Position numbers and translations under genes: made by a program. Below are positions 52,987 to 54,204 of a stretch of 54,204 nt of DNA, piece after piece. Positions within the stretch are counted from its first letter, which is position 1; each line of letters opens with the position of its first letter. Origin of the DNA: Egerieenecus sp048201975 (GTDB lineage: Bacteria > Bacillota > Clostridia > Christensenellales > Aristaeellaceae); contig DBFBGQ010000028.1 of assembly GCA_048201975.1 (NCBI GenBank), positions 1 through 54,204 of the forward strand. The letters are read 5' to 3'. Below the pieces are notes generated by a model. The model worked only from the letters and a program-made list of their open reading frames with translations. It did not search any database and had not been told where the DNA came from.

Positions 52987-53067
52987 ATGGTTCGCAATGC
53001 TCTTTGCCGCATGATGATGGAGATGTGCATGCGCATGTCTTCTGTTTCGTCCTGCGTCAATGGGTAA
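52987..53067 (+). CDS. methionine-rich leader peptide controlling metQ
   Basis: This 26-codon open frame starts at ATG 52987, eight bases after a perfect AAGGAGG (52972-52978), and ends at TAA 53065. It contains seven Met (codons 1, 9, 10, 11, 13, 15, 17) and three Cys (7, 14, 23). Such a run of one amino acid, between a strong promoter and an intrinsic terminator ahead of a transporter gene for that amino acid, is the mark of an attenuation leader peptide. Its stop codon lies 20 bases before the terminator stem. It is too short for automatic gene callers. Confidence 0.85.
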   Translation: MVRNALCRMMMEMCMRMSSVSSCVNG

Positions 53068-53119
53068 AGCAAACGGGCGTATGGCAGGACGATCCAGCAT
53101 TCGGGTCGTCCTTTTCTTT
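53004..53119 (+). promoter_or_regulatory. ribosome-mediated attenuator of metQ (segments 1-4)
   Basis: Segment 1 (53004-53017, including Met codons 9-11) pairs with segment 2 (53047-53060): eleven Watson-Crick pairs and one GU out of fourteen. Segment 2 core UCGUCCUGC (53047-53055, codons 21-23) pairs perfectly over nine bases with segment 3 GCAGGACGA (53084-53092). Segment 3 (53087-53095) pairs over nine bases with segment 4 (53103-53111) to form the terminator. A ribosome stalled at Met codons would cover segment 1, free segment 2 to hold segment 3 and prevent termination. A ribosome at the stop codon would cover segment 2 and allow termination. Confidence 0.82.
53087..53119 (+). terminator. 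attenuator terminator upstream of metQ
   Basis: GGACGATCC (53087-53095) pairs with GGGTCGTCC (53103-53111), with one GU pair, around AGCATTC, followed by TTTTCTTT. Confidence 0.85.
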
Positions 53120-53146
53120 GTAGGGGAGCATCCGATGCCGGGCAAC

Positions 53147-53164
53147 GCGGCGATTCTTCGCCGC
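53147..53164 (+). other. hairpin between the attenuator and metQ
   Basis: GCGGCGA (53147-53153) pairs with TCGCCGC (53158-53164) around a four-base loop, 36 bases before the metQ ATG. It has no T-tract and may protect the 5' end of processed mRNA. Confidence 0.5.
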
Positions 53165-53200
53165 AGCCAGGCAATCACGAACCGGAAGGAGAATGAATCC

Positions 53201-54019
53201 ATGAAAAAGATTGCCGCGATCCTTCTTACCCTGGCGCTGCTGATGGGCGTCGCTGCCGCCGAGAGCCTGACTCCCGTGGTCATTGGCGCGACCACCTCGC
53301 CCCATGCGGAGGTGTTGGAACTCATCAAGGATGACATGGCCGCTCTGGGCTACGATCTGCAGATTGTGGAATTTACCGACTACAACCTGCCCAACGACGC
53401 TCTGGCCAATGACGAGCTGGATGGCAACTATTTCCAGCATATGCCCTTCCTGAATGCTTACAATGCCACCGTCTCCGAGGAGAATCAGCTGGTGGCCGTC
53501 ATTCCCGTGCACTATGAGCCCTTTGGCATTTATGCCGGCAAGACCAAGACGCTGGAAGACCTGCCCGATGGAGCGACCATTACCATCACCAACGATCCCA
53601 GCAACGAGACCCGGGCGCTGTTCCTGCTTCAGGACGCCGGACTGATCACCCTGCCGGAAGATGCCGATGTGGAAACCAGCAGCCTCACCGTGCTGGATAT
53701 CGTGGACAACCCCAAGAACCTGAATATTCTGGAGGTTGAGGCCAACACCCTGCCCGCTACCCTGGAAGACGCGGACCTGGCGGTGATCAACGGCAACTTT
53801 GCCATTGCTGCCGGCCTGTCTCCCGCTACGGACGCCATCTTCCTGGAGCCCTCTGATTCCGATTCCGGCAAGATCTTCACCAACTATGTGGTGGTGCGCC
53901 CGGAGGATGCGGAGGCCCAGTGGGTGACCGACCTGGCTTCCTGCCTGCAGAGCGACAAGGTAAAAGACTACATGCTGAACAACGAGAAGTACGCCGGCGG
54001 CGTTATCCCCGCGTTCTAA
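53201..54019 (+). CDS. metQ: methionine-type ABC transporter substrate-binding protein (MetQ/NlpA family)
   Basis: This 272-residue exported protein matches the NlpA/MetQ family (VVIGATTSPHAEVLE, FTDYNLPNDALANDELDGNYFQHMPFL, YEPFGIYAGKTKTLEDLPDGATITITNDPSNETRAL). It should bind methionine or a related compound for the MetNI transporter. The signal peptide ends near VAAA-ES and has no lipobox Cys, unlike most Gram-positive MetQ. GGAAGGAG precedes the ATG at 53201. metN and metI are not in the window, and a terminator follows directly, so this is a single-gene unit controlled by the Met leader. Confidence 0.94.
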   Translation: MKKIAAILLTLALLMGVAAAESLTPVVIGATTSPHAEVLELIKDDMAALGYDLQIVEFTDYNLPNDALANDELDGNYFQHMPFLNAYNATVSEENQLVAVIPVHYEPFGIYAGKTKTLEDLPDGATITITNDPSNETRALFLLQDAGLITLPEDADVETSSLTVLDIVDNPKNLNILEVEANTLPATLEDADLAVINGNFAIAAGLSPATDAIFLEPSDSDSGKIFTNYVVVRPEDAEAQWVTDLASCLQSDKVKDYMLNNEKYAGGVIPAF

Positions 54020-54036
54020 GCTGCATCAAACACCAT

Positions 54037-54071
54037 GCGGGAGCGATTCTTCGGAATAGCTCCCGCTTTTT
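54037..54071 (+). terminator. metQ terminator
   Basis: GCGGGAGC (54037-54044) pairs with GCTCCCGC (54059-54066), with an inner ATTC/GGAAT stem and a T5 tail. The right-hand element begins directly after the tail. Confidence 0.93.
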
Positions 54072-54204
54072 GCATGCCTAAAACCCCACGCTAGGCGTGG
54101 GGTTCGGGAAAACTTATAGTTATGCGGATGACAAGAAAACTCCTTTTGCTTACAATGGGAGTGCGGTCTGCCAACTGCACAGAAAAGCAAAAGGAGGTCA
54201 TTAG
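54067..54204 (+). mobile_element. IS200/IS605-like element left end (partial, runs off right edge)
   Basis: This is an exact inverted copy of 6-143. After the terminator T-tract come a 10-bp stem with a TAG triloop (AACCCCACGC 54082-54091 with GCGTGGGGTT 54095-54104) and a 12-bp inverted repeat (54140-54151 with 54185-54196). The latter's second arm carries AAAGGAG, the predicted Shine-Dalgarno of the transposase gene that would begin just past the edge (compare the ATG at 4-2 on the left). The element assignment rests on this architecture, since no transposase is visible. Confidence 0.6.

Noticed and set aside
52867..53200. S-box riboswitch or Met T-box upstream of metQ
   Set aside because: No T-box sequence (TGGNACCGCG-like) and no S-box core were found; the leader peptide with alternative helices explains the region.
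53134..53200. Upstream in-frame ATG (53134) as the metQ start
   Set aside because: It would put a charged extension before a clear signal peptide; the ATG at 53201 has a perfect GGAAGGAG at proper spacing.
54128..54204. Short open frame beginning ATGACAAGAAAACTC inside the right element end
   Set aside because: It has no Shine-Dalgarno, and the sequence is better explained as the RBS-sequestering hairpin of the element.
1..54204. Circular molecule suggested by matching ends
   Set aside because: The matching ends are inverted, not direct, so the window cannot be closed as a circle.

Overview
This is a GC-rich (roughly 58-60% by eye) chromosomal segment from what looks like an endospore-forming member of the Clostridia. 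The main evidence is a complete eight-gene spoIIIA operon, together with RNase J, Rex, two YlbF-family proteins, VanW and MltG, and the block miaB-ylbF-mutS-mutL-miaA-ynbB, whose order matches Bacillus subtilis. Good Shine-Dalgarno sequences and sigma-A type promoters are easy to find, and several genes use TTG or GTG starts. No rRNA, tRNA, CRISPR array or prophage is visible. Both edges are the same 138-bp sequence in opposite orientation. It looks like the left end of an IS200-type insertion sequence whose transposase gene would read outward off each edge.

Layout. 1-294: element end, terminator and promoter. 295-4235: a lipoprotein, rpsT, a VOC/glyoxalase protein and phosphoglucomutase. 4370-10279: a mannoside locus with a GH38 alpha-mannosidase and a large two-domain mannose-6-phosphate isomerase on the minus strand, divergent from a GntR regulator and a ROK sugar kinase. 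10467-12911 (minus): L-serine dehydratase genes translationally coupled to an HSL-type esterase. 13077-17186: a condensation-type acyltransferase, a zinc-ribbon membrane protein, a peptidoglycan-binding protein and an L,D-transpeptidase. 17201-21732: spoIIIAA-AH. 21844-30376: an RseC-like protein, thioredoxin, RNase J with a long structured leader, a YlbF protein, MltG, a U32 peptidase-like protein, Rex and a VanW protein. 30531-32549: a GH42 beta-galactosidase behind a catabolite-response-like palindrome. 32754-45908: two radical-SAM-associated proteins, RNase G, miaB, a cysteine-tailed YlbF protein, mutS, mutL, miaA, the YnbB family and deoD. 45973-54019: a small membrane protein, an oligopeptide ABC transporter (oppA-B-C and a fused oppDF), and a methionine-type substrate-binding protein (metQ).

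The most interesting feature lies between oppDF and metQ. A near-consensus promoter is followed by a 26-codon leader peptide with its own Shine-Dalgarno. Seven of its 26 codons are AUG, six of them within codons 9-17. Next comes an intrinsic terminator, then metQ. The leader RNA can form all three mutually exclusive pairings of a classical ribosome-mediated attenuator (1:2, 2:3, 3:4), with segment 1 inside the Met codons. This predicts methionine-responsive control by translation of a leader peptide, in a phylum where S-box riboswitches and T-boxes usually do that job.

Other points worth attention are the structured RNase J leader, the palindrome inside the deoD promoter, an AT-rich palindromic insert in mutL, a degenerate cysteine motif in the OppD half of the fused ATPase, substrate-binding proteins without lipobox cysteines, and element insertion into terminator T-tracts at both edges.
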